Shown: positions 38,250 to 51,018, counted from the stretch's first letter. The stretch: DNA of 64,000 bases from Burkholderiales bacterium (GCA_025359985.1 JANYDB010000059.1:1-64000); one strand, 5' to 3'. A program made the numbers and translations. Notes: generated by a model from the letters alone, not told the origin.

Positions 38250-39043
38250 TTACGCAAAATCTCGGCAAGGCCATACGGAATCTGGGCGCGCGTGGCATTG
38301 AAACCATTTGGCGCGGTGGCGCGATGGCGCGTTTTTTCTGGTTGGTTTTGACGCAATCAGGCATGAGCTTTCGCCGTATCGGTTTGTCGATCCGCGAAAT
38401 CTATTTTTCGGGCGTTATGTCGCTGGTGATTATCATGGTATCAGGCCTGTTTATTGGCATGGTGCTGGGTTTGCAGGGCTTCGAAACCTTGCAAAAATAT
38501 GGTGCAGAAGAAACCATGGGTGTTTTAGTCGCACTTTCACTTGTCCGGGAATTAGGCCCGGTGGTCACGGCGTTGCTGTTCGCCAGCCGCGCTGGTTCTG
38601 CCATTACGGCTGAAATTGGCTTGATGAAAGCGACCGAGCAATTAAAAGCGATGGATATGATGGCTGTTGATCCGATCGCCCGTGTGGTTGCGCCGCGGTT
38701 TTGGGCAGGCGTTGTTTCTATGCCGCTACTGGCAGCATTATTCTCGTCTATGGGTATATTTGGCGGCTATATTGTAGGCACCGTGCTGGTCGGAATTGAT
38801 TCAGGTGTGTTTTGGAGCAATATGCAAGCAGCGGTAGATTTTCGCTACGATGTCATGAGTGGCATTGTGAAATCCATCGTATTTGGTATTGCCATTTCGG
38901 TGATTGCAACCTTTGAAGGCTTCGATGCCGAGCCCACTGCAGAAGGTGTTTCGCGGGCAACCACACGAACCGTAGTAACGTCAGCACTTACCGTATTGGC
39001 ACTCGATTTGATGCTTACCGGATTCATGCTGCGATCGCTTTAA
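38246..39043 (+). CDS. mlaE: Phospholipid transport permease MlaE
   Basis: LGPVVTALLFASRAGSAITAEIGLMKATEQLKAMDMMAVDPIARVVAPRFWAG MlaE signature. Confidence 0.95.
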   Translation: MITQNLGKAIRNLGARGIETIWRGGAMARFFWLVLTQSGMSFRRIGLSIREIYFSGVMSLVIIMVSGLFIGMVLGLQGFETLQKYGAEETMGVLVALSLVRELGPVVTALLFASRAGSAITAEIGLMKATEQLKAMDMMAVDPIARVVAPRFWAGVVSMPLLAALFSSMGIFGGYIVGTVLVGIDSGVFWSNMQAAVDFRYDVMSGIVKSIVFGIAISVIATFEGFDAEPTAEGVSRATTRTVVTSALTVLALDLMLTGFMLRSL

Positions 39044-39088
39044 AACGTTATCGTTAATTAAAAAATACTCACCAAGACGGAAAACTGT

Positions 39089-39556
39089 ATGGAACGTAAA
39101 ACTATGGATTTTTGGGTCGGCCTCTTCATTTTGATGGGGTTTGCGGCATTACTGATGTTGGCGCTGCGCGTCAGTATCGGCAGTGACCACGTCGAAAATA
39201 CCTACTCTGTTGAGGCGCGATTTGAGAATATCGGCGGCCTTAAGGCCAAAGCGCCGGTGAAAAGCGCGGGCGTACTGATTGGTCGAGTGACTAATATTCA
39301 CTTCGACAATGAAAAATTTCAGGCCGTTGCCACCCTGACTCTTGATAAGCGATACATCTTTCCCAAGGACAGTAGCGCATCCATTCTGACCTCTGGTTTA
39401 CTGGGTGAGGTCTATATTGGGCTTGACGCGGGCGGCGATGATAAAAAACTCGTTGCTGGCGATAAAATTAAACTGACACAATCGGCGGTTGTCCTTGAAC
39501 GTCTTATCGGGCAATTAATGTTCGGCAAAGCTGCTGAAGGAGCAGACAAGAAGTAA
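39089..39556 (+). CDS. mlaD: MCE-domain protein MlaD
   Basis: DFWVGLFILMGFAALLMLALRV TM plus MCE domain (ARFENIGGLKAKAPVKSAGVLIGRV). Confidence 0.94.
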   Translation: MERKTMDFWVGLFILMGFAALLMLALRVSIGSDHVENTYSVEARFENIGGLKAKAPVKSAGVLIGRVTNIHFDNEKFQAVATLTLDKRYIFPKDSSASILTSGLLGEVYIGLDAGGDDKKLVAGDKIKLTQSAVVLERLIGQLMFGKAAEGADKK

Positions 39557-39661
39557 TTGCTAACATTTGTGTCCATTGTCAGTTGACGTAAACCTACTGA
39601 TCCAGCACTCCGTTAATAGCCCCAGGCAGTACCCTTCCAATTTTTGAAAAGTGAACCAACC

Positions 39662-40279
39662 ATGTTGAAGCGAATCTTGACCGTCGCCAGTATTGCGGCC
39701 ACCTTAATTGGCAGCGCAGCGGTATTTGCGCAAACCGCACCAGATGAAATTGTGCGTAAAAGCACGACAGATATTTTGGCCGCCATCAAAGCCGACAAAG
39801 ACTTGATCGCGGGCGATCAAAAGAAAATCGAGAAGTTGGCAGAAGAAAAAGTGCTGCCGTATTTCAACTTCCCGCACATGACCCAGCTGGCGGTGGGCCG
39901 CAACTGGAAAGCGGCGTCAGATGCCCAAAAGGCAGCATTGACTGAGCAATTTCGTATCTTGCTGGTTCGCACCTACTCAACCTCATTAACGCAATTTCGC
40001 AACCAGACTATCGAGGTAAAGCCTCTCAAAATGGCGGCGACTGAGACTGAAGTCGTGGTCAAAACTCAGGTCGTTCAACCGGGCGGCCAACCGATTCCAA
40101 TTGATTACAGCATGGAAAAAATCGCCGAAGGCTGGAAAGTTTATGATGTACTGATTGATGGAGTCTCGCTGGTGACCAATTATCGCAGCTCATTTAATAC
40201 CGAAATCAACGCAACCGGCGTCGATGGATTGATTAAATCGCTGTCCGAGCGTAATGCAAAAAACGCTGCCAAGAAATAA
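39662..40279 (+). CDS. mlaC: Periplasmic phospholipid-binding protein MlaC
   Basis: Signal peptide, VLPYFNFPHMTQLAVGRNWKAAS, WKVYDVLIDGVSLVTNYRSSF. Confidence 0.94.
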   Translation: MLKRILTVASIAATLIGSAAVFAQTAPDEIVRKSTTDILAAIKADKDLIAGDQKKIEKLAEEKVLPYFNFPHMTQLAVGRNWKAASDAQKAALTEQFRILLVRTYSTSLTQFRNQTIEVKPLKMAATETEVVVKTQVVQPGGQPIPIDYSMEKIAEGWKVYDVLIDGVSLVTNYRSSFNTEINATGVDGLIKSLSERNAKNAAKK

Positions 40280-40292
40280 TCAGAAAACCAAC

Positions 40293-40694
40293 GTGGCCGT
40301 TAATTCAGCAACCGATCTTTACAGCACTATCGTCGGCGAGACCTTAAAGCTCGCCGGCGCGCTTAACTTGGCGAGCATGCCTCGCCTGTTGAGCGAGACA
40401 GCGTTGTATGCCTCTCAAGCAAACCTGCCGGATTGCTTATCGATTGATTTCGCTGACGTAACTGATATTGATTCATCAGGCGTTGCTTTATTACTTCATT
40501 GGAGACGTGAAGCGCAGAAGCTGGGCAAGGCATTGCGCTATGTACACCTTCCGCCAAATTTATCATCGCTGGCGGACCTGTATGGTGTTGATGAGCTGAT
40601 TCATTGCCCGTTCAGCAAAACCGGTAATCCCGGTGAGCCCTGCCGTGAAAGCGAAGAGAATACACAGCTCTCAAAACCTGACACCCAGCATTGA
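40293..40694 (+). CDS. mlaB: STAS-domain protein MlaB
   Basis: SIDFADVTDIDSSGVALLLHWRREA STAS motif; GTG start inferred after the mlaC stop. Confidence 0.85.
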   Translation: MAVNSATDLYSTIVGETLKLAGALNLASMPRLLSETALYASQANLPDCLSIDFADVTDIDSSGVALLLHWRREAQKLGKALRYVHLPPNLSSLADLYGVDELIHCPFSKTGNPGEPCRESEENTQLSKPDTQH

Positions 40695-40766
40695 ATACGT
40701 GGTAGCCAACTCCCGGCATTTAACACCCCTCGTTTCGTTTTTCGCTGCGGCAAGCAGTGTTTTCTC

Positions 40767-41738
40767 ATGACTTATGCGATCGACGTTCAAAACGTCGAAA
40801 AAAAATACGGTTCTTTCACCGCGCTTGCGGGCATTTCGTTGCGCGTGGAACAAGGCGAGTTTTTTGCGCTGCTGGGCCCTAATGGCGCGGGCAAAACTAC
40901 GCTCATCTCAATTTTGGCTGGCCTCACCCGGGCTGATGCGGGCACGCTGCAGGTAATGGGACATGATGTAGTCGCCGACTATCAGGCTGCACGTCGAGCG
41001 CTGGGCATCGTGCCGCAGGAAATTGTGTTCGATCCCTTCTTTTCGGTACGTGAAACGCTGCAGTTTCAGGCGGGCTACTTCGGTATTGCGCGTACCCCTG
41101 CACTTGATTCATGGATCGATGAATTATTGGCCAAACTATCGCTCACCGATAAAGCCGACAAAAATATGCGTCAATTGTCAGGCGGCATGAAGAGACGGGT
41201 GTTGGTTGCGCAGGCGTTGGTGCATCGTCCGCCGGTTATTGTGCTTGACGAGCCCACAGCGGGTGTTGATGTCGAATTGCGCCAAACTCTGTGGGGTTTT
41301 ATTCGTGAGCTCAACGCCAAAGGGCACACGATTTTGCTCACCACCCACTATCTGGAAGAAGCACAGCAGCTCTGCTCACGCATCGCGATGATGAAATTGG
41401 GCCGAATTGTGGCGATGGACACCACCGAGCATTTGCTGAGTGCCTTTTCGGAACGCGTATTGCGCGTAAAACTGGTCGCCGAATTGCCAACCTCATTGCT
41501 GGCTTTGCGTATCCGGCAGGAAGGCATAAACGAAAATTCTTGGCACACTTTTTCAATCCACGATTACAACGAGGTGGAGATACTGTTATCACGTATCCGT
41601 GAAGCGGGCGCGACCATCACCAATCTGGAAGTGACCGAGCCCGAGCTGGAAGAGGTATTCGTCAAAATAATGAATCAGGGTGACAGCGTGCCGAATGCGA
41701 CCGAGCAAAGTATTTACCCGCGCGGTATCAATCCATGA
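40767..41738 (+). CDS. ABC-2 type transporter ATP-binding protein (YadG-like)
   Basis: LGPNGAGKTTLISILAGLTRAD, LSGGMKRRVLVAQALVHRPPVIVLDEPTAGVD. Confidence 0.93.
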   Translation: MTYAIDVQNVEKKYGSFTALAGISLRVEQGEFFALLGPNGAGKTTLISILAGLTRADAGTLQVMGHDVVADYQAARRALGIVPQEIVFDPFFSVRETLQFQAGYFGIARTPALDSWIDELLAKLSLTDKADKNMRQLSGGMKRRVLVAQALVHRPPVIVLDEPTAGVDVELRQTLWGFIRELNAKGHTILLTTHYLEEAQQLCSRIAMMKLGRIVAMDTTEHLLSAFSERVLRVKLVAELPTSLLALRIRQEGINENSWHTFSIHDYNEVEILLSRIREAGATITNLEVTEPELEEVFVKIMNQGDSVPNATEQSIYPRGINP

Positions 41739-42490
41739 TCGGTTTCCAAACCCTGCTAAAAAAAGAGGTTTTACGGTTTTGGAAAGTTGCCTTTCAAACG
41801 GTGGCGGCTCCAGTGCTAACCGCGATGTTATATCTGCTGATATTTGCTCACGTCATGGCCAATTCGACTGCGGCGTTTCCCGGCATTAATTATGAGCAGT
41901 TTCTGATCCCGGGATTGGCGATGATGTCGATGCTGCAAAACGCGTTTGCCAATACCTCGTCATCCTTGATTCAGTCAAAAATTACCGGCAATATTTTATT
42001 CATTTTATTGCCACCTTTAACCCCGTGGAATTTTTATGGTGCTTACGTACTCGCGGCCGTAATACGCGGGCTAGCGGTCGGCTTAGGCGTGTTTGCAGTG
42101 GGTATTTTTATAGCCCATGTGCCGACACACAATATCGTCTGGATATTAGTTTTTGCAGTGCTTGGCTGCGCCATGATGGCAGCACTCGGCGTGATCGCAG
42201 GATTATGGGCGGACAGGTTTGATCAGATCGCCGCATTTCAAAATTTCATTATTATGCCGCTGACATTTTTATCAGGCGTGTTTTATTCGATTCATTCTTT
42301 ACCGGATTTCTGGCAGAGACTCTCGCACTTCAATCCATTTTTCTACATGATTGATGGTTTCCGCTATGGTTTTTTTGGTAAATCAGATGTTTCTGTGTGG
42401 CTGTCACTGGCTGTCACGGCAGGCGCATTTTTATGCCTTTCGGCAGTCACCTTGTCTCTGTTAAAATCAGGCTATAAATTACGTCAATAA
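41735..42490 (+). CDS. ABC-2 type transporter permease (YadH-like)
   Basis: Multi-TM permease, overlaps the upstream ATPase stop; FIIMPLTFLSGVFYSIHSLPDFWQ motif. Confidence 0.92.
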   Translation: MIGFQTLLKKEVLRFWKVAFQTVAAPVLTAMLYLLIFAHVMANSTAAFPGINYEQFLIPGLAMMSMLQNAFANTSSSLIQSKITGNILFILLPPLTPWNFYGAYVLAAVIRGLAVGLGVFAVGIFIAHVPTHNIVWILVFAVLGCAMMAALGVIAGLWADRFDQIAAFQNFIIMPLTFLSGVFYSIHSLPDFWQRLSHFNPFFYMIDGFRYGFFGKSDVSVWLSLAVTAGAFLCLSAVTLSLLKSGYKLRQ

Positions 42491-42515
42491 TTGCTCCCGA
42501 CTTAGAAAGAAACCC

Positions 42516-42758
42516 GTGGTCACGCCAGAACAAATTGAAGGTTATCTCCGCGCCAAGCTTGAGTGTGGGCATCTCGCCATTGAGGGTGATGGCGCACATT
42601 TCCAGGCGGTCATCGTCTGCAGCGCTTTTGAAGGCAAGTCACGTGTGCAGCGGCATCAGATGGTATATGGTGCGCTCGGCGACCGGATGCGCGAAGAAAT
42701 TCATGCCCTGTCGATGCAGACTTATACCGCGCCTGAGTGGCATGCTTTACAAACCTGA
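42516..42758 (+). CDS. BolA family protein (IbaG-like)
   Basis: 80 aa; GDGAHFQAVIVCSAFEGKSRVQRHQMVYGALGDRM...EIHALSMQTYTPxEW-like BolA pattern; upstream of murA. Confidence 0.93.
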   Translation: MVTPEQIEGYLRAKLECGHLAIEGDGAHFQAVIVCSAFEGKSRVQRHQMVYGALGDRMREEIHALSMQTYTAPEWHALQT

Positions 42759-44078
<1,320 letters not shown>

Positions 44079-44107
44079 ACGAAAAATGAACACGAAATGA
44101 TTATGAA

Positions 44108-44749
44108 ATGATTACGATTGCCTTGTCCAAAGGCCGTATTTTTGATGACACCGTACCGCTGCTCAAGGCAGCTGGCATCACCGCGCATGATGATCCGGAA
44201 AAATCGCGTAAGCTAATTCTTGATACTAATCGCGCCGATGTAAAATTAGTCATTGTGCGCGCCTCCGACGTACCCACATATGTGCAATACGGTGCGGCTG
44301 ATTTAGGCGTGGCCGGTAAAGATGTGCTGCTCGAAACCGATAGCATGGGACTTTATCAACCGCTGGATTTGAATATCGGCAAATGCCGCATGATGGTTGC
44401 GGTACGCGAGGGCTTCGATTATGCGGCGGCGGTCAAACGTGGCGCCCGGCTAAATGTGGCGACGAAATATGTGCAAGTTGCACGCGAGCACTTTGCACAA
44501 AAAGGCATGCACGTTAATCTCATCAAACTTTATGGCTCGATGGAATTAGCGCCCTTGACCGGGCTGGCGGATGCCATTGTTGATCTGGTGTCGACGGGCA
44601 ATACGCTGAAGGCCAACCAGCTCATTGCAGTGGAAGAAATCATGCCGATTTCAAGCCGCCTGATCGTAAACCGCGCCGCGCTGAAAGTTAAGCGCGATCA
44701 GATTCAGCCGATGATTGATGCGTTCGAGCGGGCGGCTCAAGCATCTTGA
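44108..44749 (+). CDS. hisG: ATP phosphoribosyltransferase catalytic subunit, short form
   Basis: 213 aa; [43 protein letters not shown]; lacks the C-terminal regulatory domain. Confidence 0.96.
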   Translation: MITIALSKGRIFDDTVPLLKAAGITAHDDPEKSRKLILDTNRADVKLVIVRASDVPTYVQYGAADLGVAGKDVLLETDSMGLYQPLDLNIGKCRMMVAVREGFDYAAAVKRGARLNVATKYVQVAREHFAQKGMHVNLIKLYGSMELAPLTGLADAIVDLVSTGNTLKANQLIAVEEIMPISSRLIVNRAALKVKRDQIQPMIDAFERAAQAS

Positions 44750-44857
44750 TGAAATCGGTCTGCGTCGATCTAATTTTGAAACTCCCTAACCAGCGCGGCT
44801 TTTAGGGCAAAAATGCCTCAATTGCCTCACCTACGCTAGTGTTTAAATAATTTTTTT

Positions 44858-46156
44858 ATGCTTATGATTCAACATCTCGATTCCACCAGCGCTGACTTTG
44901 AGAGCGATCTGGCCAAACTATTGGCGTTTGAAGCAGCACAAGATCCTAAAGTAGAAACCGTTGCACGCGATATTCTGTCGCAAATAAAATCCCGTGGTGA
45001 TGCAGCCTTGCTCGATTACACGGCACGCTTTGATCGCTGGACACCGGCTTCGGCAAGCGCCCTGGAAATAGACCCAGCGAACTTGCAAGCCGCGCTGGAT
45101 AAAATTTCCAGTCCCGTCCGTACCGCCCTTGAAACAGCCGCCGCACGGATTAGCGCCTATCACGAACATCAAGTTCAGCCGTCCTGGCAATACACTGAGG
45201 CTGACGGCACCATACTCGGCCAGCAGATTACCGCCATTGATCGCGCCGGGCTGTATGTGCCCGGCGGCAAAGCAGCGTATCCGTCGTCAGTACTGATGAA
45301 TGCGATAGCGGCCAAAGTTGCAGGCGTGGCCGAACTCATCATGGTGACGCCAACGCCTGATGGCGTCATCAATGACACCGTACTCGCTGCTGCTGCGCTG
45401 GCGGGTGTTGATCGGGTGTTTCGTATCGGTGGTGCACAGGCCATTGGCGCACTGGCATTTGGCACCGCCACTGTGCCCGCCGTCGATAAAATTGTCGGCC
45501 CCGGCAACGCCTATGTGGCGGCAGCTAAGCGTTTTGTATTTGGCCAGGTTGGCATCGATATGGTGGCTGGCCCCTCAGAAATTTTGGTTATCGCGGATGG
45601 CAAGACCGATCCTGACTGGGTTGCGATGGATTTGTTTTCGCAAGCCGAACATGATGAGATCGCACAATCTATTTTGCTTTGTCCTGATGCGGGCTATATC
45701 GAACAAGTTTTGCGCAGTATGGAAAAATTGCTGTTGACGATGCCGCGTGCCGCTATTATTCGCGCCGCTCTAACCAATCGTGGCGCGCTGATTAAGGTGC
45801 GGCATCTGGCGCAAGCTTGCGTGATCTCGAACCGGATTGCGCCAGAGCATCTGGAATTATCGGTGGCCGATCCTGACGCGCTGCTGCCGCAGATTCGTCA
45901 TGCAGGCGCGATTTTTATGGGGGGTTTTTCATCTGAATCGATTGGTGATTATTGCGCCGGGCCCAACCATGTCTTGCCAACCTCGCGCACCTCGCGCTTC
46001 TCGTCGCCATTAGGTGTTTATGATTTTCAGAAGCGCTCAAGCATCGTGCATGTCTCGCGCGAAGGCGCACAGACTCTGGGCCGCGTTGCCGCCACTCTAG
46101 CGCGTGCTGAGGGCCTGGAAGCGCACGCGCAATCAGCAGATTTCCGCCTGAAATAA
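44858..46156 (+). CDS. hisD: Histidinol dehydrogenase
   Basis: [54 protein letters not shown]. Confidence 0.97.
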   Translation: MLMIQHLDSTSADFESDLAKLLAFEAAQDPKVETVARDILSQIKSRGDAALLDYTARFDRWTPASASALEIDPANLQAALDKISSPVRTALETAAARISAYHEHQVQPSWQYTEADGTILGQQITAIDRAGLYVPGGKAAYPSSVLMNAIAAKVAGVAELIMVTPTPDGVINDTVLAAAALAGVDRVFRIGGAQAIGALAFGTATVPAVDKIVGPGNAYVAAAKRFVFGQVGIDMVAGPSEILVIADGKTDPDWVAMDLFSQAEHDEIAQSILLCPDAGYIEQVLRSMEKLLLTMPRAAIIRAALTNRGALIKVRHLAQACVISNRIAPEHLELSVADPDALLPQIRHAGAIFMGGFSSESIGDYCAGPNHVLPTSRTSRFSSPLGVYDFQKRSSIVHVSREGAQTLGRVAATLARAEGLEAHAQSADFRLK

Positions 46157-46159
46157 TTT

Positions 46160-47239
46160 GTGATGATCCCGCCAGATATTATTCGGCCCGAAATCGCAGC
46201 GTTGTCTGCCTATCCTGTGCAATCAGCCTCAGGTTTTATCAAACTGGATGCGATGGAAAACCCGTATGCTTTTCCCGCGATGCTCCAAGCTCGGCTACTG
46301 GCGAGGCTTTCCGAGGCATCGCTGAATCGTTATCCGAGCGCCGATGCGCCTGAATTGAAAGCGGCGATTCGCCAGGCCATGAGCATTCCGGCTGAGCTTG
46401 ATATTTTGCTAGGCAACGGTTCGGATGAAATTATTCAACTCATCGCGTTGGCCTGCGCACGACCGGGTGCAAGCCTGTTGTCTGTCGAACCTGCGTTCGT
46501 GATGTTCAAAATGATCGCTAAATTTTGCGGCCTGAAATATGTGGGCGTACCGCTGAAAACTGATTTTTCAATCCACATTGAAGCCATGATCGCAGCGATT
46601 GAGCGCGACCAGCCCGCCGTTACTTTCATCGCCAATCCCAACAATCCCACTGGCAATTGTTTTGATCGTACATCGCTTCATCGTCTCATCACCACAGCTG
46701 AAAAAAATCACGGCCTAGTGGTTATTGATGAAGCTTATTTTGCATTCTCCCGCGAATCATTTTTGCGCGACATTGCGCAATATCCGAATGCAGTTTTAAT
46801 GCGCACCGTGTCGAAACTCGGCCTCGCGGGCGTGCGGCTTGGCATGCTGATCGGCCGACGGGAATGGCTGCAGGAGTTTGATAAATTGCGCTTGCCCTAC
46901 AACATTAATTGCCTGACGCAAGCGGCCGCCATTTTTGCGCTGGAGCACTACGATGCCTTGCTATTGCAGGCAGAATCCATCAAACAGGAGCGTAGCCGCC
47001 TGACGACAATGCTCAAGCAAATTGCCGGCCTTCAACCATTCCCCAGCGACGCTAATTTCATTCTGGTGCGCGTAGCCGCTGCAGACAAAATTTTTAACGC
47101 CCTGCTCTCGCGTAAAATCTTAGTGAAGCACACTAGCAAGTCACACCCGCTGATGGCGAACACACTGCGTTTAACCGTTGGCACCCCTGCCGAAAACGAT
47201 GCGATGATAAGCGCATTAAAATATTCAATAAGCCTATGA
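46160..47239 (+). CDS. hisC: Histidinol-phosphate aminotransferase
   Basis: [45 protein letters not shown]. Confidence 0.96.
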   Translation: MMIPPDIIRPEIAALSAYPVQSASGFIKLDAMENPYAFPAMLQARLLARLSEASLNRYPSADAPELKAAIRQAMSIPAELDILLGNGSDEIIQLIALACARPGASLLSVEPAFVMFKMIAKFCGLKYVGVPLKTDFSIHIEAMIAAIERDQPAVTFIANPNNPTGNCFDRTSLHRLITTAEKNHGLVVIDEAYFAFSRESFLRDIAQYPNAVLMRTVSKLGLAGVRLGMLIGRREWLQEFDKLRLPYNINCLTQAAAIFALEHYDALLLQAESIKQERSRLTTMLKQIAGLQPFPSDANFILVRVAAADKIFNALLSRKILVKHTSKSHPLMANTLRLTVGTPAENDAMISALKYSISL

Positions 47240-47826
47240 ACCGAACCGCCGATATCACCCGCAACACCCAGGAAACCCGGATTCACGTGGCCTTGAATTT
47301 AGACGGCAAGGGCGTGGCCAAACTCGATTCAGGCATTCCGTTTCTGGATCATATGATTGATCAAATTGCGCGTCACGGCATGATCGATATTGAATTAAAA
47401 GCCACCGGTGATTTACATATTGATGCGCATCACACGGTTGAAGATATTGGCATCACACTCGGTCAAGCCATCACTCAGGCGCTCGGCGACAAGATGGGCA
47501 TTGTGCGTTACGGGCACGCCTATGTGCCGCTGGATGAAGCCCTGTCGCGCGTAGTGATTGATCTGTCGGGTCGGCCTGGCTTGTCGTATCACGTCAACTT
47601 CACGCGCGCACGGGTCGGCGATTTGGATGTCGATTTATTCATCGAATTTTTTCAGGGCTTCGCGAATCACGCATTGGCAACGGTGCACATCGATAATATT
47701 CGCGGCGTGAATGCACATCATCAAGCCGAGACCATTTTTAAAGCGTTCGGACGCGCATTGCGGATGGCGTGCGAGCGGGATGCGCGTGCGACAGGTATCC
47801 TGCCCTCAACCAAAGGTTCGCTTTAA
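47236..47826 (+). CDS. hisB: Imidazoleglycerol-phosphate dehydratase (monofunctional)
   Basis: [49 protein letters not shown]. Confidence 0.97.
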   Translation: MNRTADITRNTQETRIHVALNLDGKGVAKLDSGIPFLDHMIDQIARHGMIDIELKATGDLHIDAHHTVEDIGITLGQAITQALGDKMGIVRYGHAYVPLDEALSRVVIDLSGRPGLSYHVNFTRARVGDLDVDLFIEFFQGFANHALATVHIDNIRGVNAHHQAETIFKAFGRALRMACERDARATGILPSTKGSL

Positions 47827-47847
47827 TAAAATGCAAACTCCAGCAAA

Positions 47848-47887
47848 GACGGGAATCTTGAAGCGTTTTTGCTTCAAGATTCCCGTC
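47848..47887. repeat. Perfect 17-bp inverted repeat with 6-nt loop between hisB and hisH
   Basis: GACGGGAATCTTGAAGC-GTTTTT-GCTTCAAGATTCCCGTC. Confidence 0.9.
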
Positions 47888-47915
47888 AATAGAAGGGTTA
47901 GCATTGTCTATTCGC

Positions 47916-47954
47916 TGTACTGATTAGCTGTATTGATTAGCCGTGTTGATTACC
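47916..47954. repeat. Three 13-bp tandem units upstream of hisH
   Basis: TGTACTGATTAGC / TGTATTGATTAGC / CGTGTTGATTACC. Confidence 0.85.
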
Positions 47955-47958
47955 TTTT

Positions 47959-48612
47959 ATGCAAAAAATCGTTGTTGTTGATTACGGGATGGGCAATCTG
48001 CGCTCAGTGGCGAAAGCCTTTGAATTCGTGGTGCGTGAACATGCGTTACCGTTTGAGGTCGCGATTTCTGACTCGCCCGACGAGGTGCGTAAAGCTGACC
48101 GCGTGATTTTTCCGGGTCAAGGCGCGATGCCGGATTGCATGCGCTATCTGCGCGAAAGCGGCCTGGAAGATGCCGTCCGCGAGAGCGCCGCCGCCAAACC
48201 GTTTTTGGGTATTTGTGTGGGCATGCAGATGTTGTTCGATGTTTCTGAAGAGGGCAACACGCCGGGCTTGAGCATTTTTGCAGGCACGGTAAAACGCTTT
48301 CAGCCGACAGATGCCTCTCTGAAAGTGCCCCACATGGGTTGGAATGAAGTCATGCAAACCCGTGCACATCCGCTATGGAAAAACATTCCCGATGCAGAGC
48401 GTTTTTATTTCGTGCATAGTTATTACTGTGAACCTAGTGAAAACCCGAACATCATTACCGACCCCAAAGTCACTACTGCCGTGGCAGACTATGGTCAACG
48501 CTTCACCGCTGCGGTGGCGCGCGACAATATTTTTGCGACACAATTTCACCCTGAGAAAAGTCATCACGCCGGCTTGACGTTATATAAAAATTTCCTTGAA
48601 TGGATACCTTAA
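47959..48612 (+). CDS. hisH: Imidazole glycerol phosphate synthase glutaminase subunit
   Basis: [55 protein letters not shown]. Confidence 0.97.
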   Translation: MQKIVVVDYGMGNLRSVAKAFEFVVREHALPFEVAISDSPDEVRKADRVIFPGQGAMPDCMRYLRESGLEDAVRESAAAKPFLGICVGMQMLFDVSEEGNTPGLSIFAGTVKRFQPTDASLKVPHMGWNEVMQTRAHPLWKNIPDAERFYFVHSYYCEPSENPNIITDPKVTTAVADYGQRFTAAVARDNIFATQFHPEKSHHAGLTLYKNFLEWIP

Positions 48613-48716
48613 GTTTTATTTGCGTTCTTGCCGGGTGCGCCTAGGTTTCTGTTTAAATTCTTTTTTAAAATGCGCTTTCTTCCCACTTTTTTCCCCACAT
48701 ATATACGCCCCAAACG

Positions 48717-49457
48717 ATGTTGATCATCCCTGCAATTGATATCAAAGACGGTCAATGCGTGCGCCTTGAAAAAGGTGAAATGGCATCGGCTACTGTGTTC
48801 TCTGACAACGCTGCCAGCACCGCGCGCAAATGGCTTGAGATGGGCGCGCGACGTTTGCATGTTGTTGATCTCAATGGCGCATTCGCCGGCAAGCCGCGTA
48901 ATGAAAGCGTGGTCAAGGAAATTATTGCTGAAGTCGGCAGTGAATTGCCGATTCAGCTCGGCGGCGGCATTCGCGACCTGGATACGATAGAGCGCTATCT
49001 GGATGATGGTGTTGCCTACATCGTCATCGGCACCGCCGCGGTAAAAATATCTGGCTTTCTGCATGAGGCCTGCGATGCATTTCCGGGGCACATCATCGTC
49101 GCGCTCGATGCAAAAGACGGCAAAGTCGCCACCGATGGCTGGTCAAAGCTCACCGGGCATGATGTGATTGACCTGGCGGTACGGTTTCAGGATTACGGCG
49201 TGGAAGCGGTGCTCTATACCGATATTGGACGCGACGGCATGATGACTGGTGTGAATATTGAGGCCACCGTCAAACTCGCCAAAGCCCTCACGATTCCGGT
49301 GATCGCCAGTGGCGGGCTCAATGATATTGAAGATGTGAAACGCCTCATGGCGGTGGAAGATGAGGGCATCATGGGGGCGATTACGGGCCGCGCCATTTAT
49401 GAAGGCAAGCTCGATTTCAAAAAAGCCTGTGAGCTGGCGCATGCGGTTGGAATGTGA
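48717..49457 (+). CDS. hisA: ProFAR isomerase
   Basis: [42 protein letters not shown]. Confidence 0.97.
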   Translation: MLIIPAIDIKDGQCVRLEKGEMASATVFSDNAASTARKWLEMGARRLHVVDLNGAFAGKPRNESVVKEIIAEVGSELPIQLGGGIRDLDTIERYLDDGVAYIVIGTAAVKISGFLHEACDAFPGHIIVALDAKDGKVATDGWSKLTGHDVIDLAVRFQDYGVEAVLYTDIGRDGMMTGVNIEATVKLAKALTIPVIASGGLNDIEDVKRLMAVEDEGIMGAITGRAIYEGKLDFKKACELAHAVGM

Positions 49458-49529
49458 CTGCGAATGTGACTGAAAATTGGTTTGTCTGAAGCGTCGCCAC
49501 GCGCAGATTGTTCATTTATTAGGGTTGTC

Positions 49530-50288
49530 ATGCTTGCCAAGAGAATCATTCCCTGCCTGGATGTCAATGCAGGCCGTGTCGTCAAAGGCGTCAACTTCTT
49601 GAATCTGCGCGATGCCGGCGATCCCGTTGAGATTGCGAAAAAATATAACGATGAAGGTGCCGATGAAATTACTTTCCTCGACATTACCGCCAGCTCGGAT
49701 CAGCGCGGCCTTATCCTCGATATCATTGCGCGCGTGGCCGAGCAGGTTTTTATTCCCTTAACGGTGGGTGGCGGCGTGCGCGAAGTCAACGATGTGCGCC
49801 GCCTGCTGAATGCCGGTGCCGACAAGATCAGCATCAATACTTCAGCCGTGACCAATCCGCAGCTGGTTCAGGCAGCGGCTGATAAATTTGGCTCACAGGC
49901 GATTGTGGTGGCGATTGACGCTCGCCAGACAACGGCTGGCGCATGGGAAGTGTTTACCCACGGTGGCCGCACCGCCACTGGGCTTGATGCGGTGGCCTGG
50001 GCACGGCACATGAATGCGTGCGGCGCAGGCGAAATTTTACTCACCAGCATGGATCGCGATGGCACCAAATCCGGCTTTGATTTAGCGCTGACTCGCGCCG
50101 TGGCTGAGGCCGTCAGCGTGCCGGTGATTGCGTCTGGCGGTGTGGGCAGCCTGAATGATTTAGCCGATGGGGTGATTGAGGGCAAAGCCGATGCGGTGCT
50201 GGCGGCTTCGATTTTTCACTTTGGTGAATTTACAATAAAGCAAGCCAAACTGCATATGGCAGCGCGTGGCATTGAAATGCGCTTGTGA
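49530..50288 (+). CDS. hisF: Imidazole glycerol phosphate synthase cyclase subunit
   Basis: [44 protein letters not shown]; start chosen at the canonical MLAKRI. Confidence 0.97.
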   Translation: MLAKRIIPCLDVNAGRVVKGVNFLNLRDAGDPVEIAKKYNDEGADEITFLDITASSDQRGLILDIIARVAEQVFIPLTVGGGVREVNDVRRLLNAGADKISINTSAVTNPQLVQAAADKFGSQAIVVAIDARQTTAGAWEVFTHGGRTATGLDAVAWARHMNACGAGEILLTSMDRDGTKSGFDLALTRAVAEAVSVPVIASGGVGSLNDLADGVIEGKADAVLAASIFHFGEFTIKQAKLHMAARGIEMRL

Positions 50289-50680
50289 TGGATACACGCT
50301 CTCATGCCATGCTGCTTGATGCTATTAAATGGAACGACTATGGTTTGGTCGCCGCGATTGCACAGGATGCCACCAGCAAAGACGTGCTGATGATGGCCTG
50401 GATGAACCGTGAATCGCTGATGTTGACGCTATCAACCGGTGACGCGCATTATTGGTCGCGTTCACGTCAGGCGCTCTGGAAAAAAGGCGAATCATCGGGC
50501 CACATCCAGCACGTACAGGAACTCAGGCTGGATTGTGACGGCGACACGATTTTGCTAAAGGTTGAGCAGGTCGGGGGCATTGCCTGCCACACGGGCCGCG
50601 CTAACTGCTTTTTCAACCTGCAGCAGAATGGAAACTGGGTCGTCACTTTACCCGTGCTAACATCGCCCGGAAAATTTTAA
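50285..50680 (+). CDS. hisI: Phosphoribosyl-AMP cyclohydrolase
   Basis: [44 protein letters not shown]. Confidence 0.97.
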   Translation: MMDTRSHAMLLDAIKWNDYGLVAAIAQDATSKDVLMMAWMNRESLMLTLSTGDAHYWSRSRQALWKKGESSGHIQHVQELRLDCDGDTILLKVEQVGGIACHTGRANCFFNLQQNGNWVVTLPVLTSPGKF

Positions 50681-50697
50681 AGCAGATCGAAAATACA

Positions 50698-51018
50698 ATG
50701 AACGACAGCCTGCAACGACTTGAAGCTACCATTGCCGCGCGGCAACACGCCGCGCCGGAATCGTCTTATGTGGCAAAGCTAAACGCCAAAGGACTTGACA
50801 CGATTTTGAAAAAATTGGGTGAAGAAGCCATTGAAACCGTGATTGCCGCCAAGTCCGGCGCGCGCGAAGCGACTATCTACGAAACTGCGGATCTGCTGTT
50901 TCACACGCTCGTCATGCTAGGCCATCAACATATTGCCTTAGCTGAGGTGCTGGCTGAGCTGGATCGCCGCGAAGGCACTTCGGGAATTGATGAAAAAAAT
51001 GCCAGGCTCTTCATATGA
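50698..51018 (+). CDS. hisE: Phosphoribosyl-ATP pyrophosphatase
   Basis: [32 protein letters not shown]. Confidence 0.95.
   Translation: MNDSLQRLEATIAARQHAAPESSYVAKLNAKGLDTILKKLGEEAIETVIAAKSGAREATIYETADLLFHTLVMLGHQHIALAEVLAELDRREGTSGIDEKNARLFI

Noticed and set aside
47916-47954. Tandem repeats considered as a CRISPR-like array
   Set aside because: Units are 13 bp, directly adjacent with no spacers, only three copies, and no cas genes are present.
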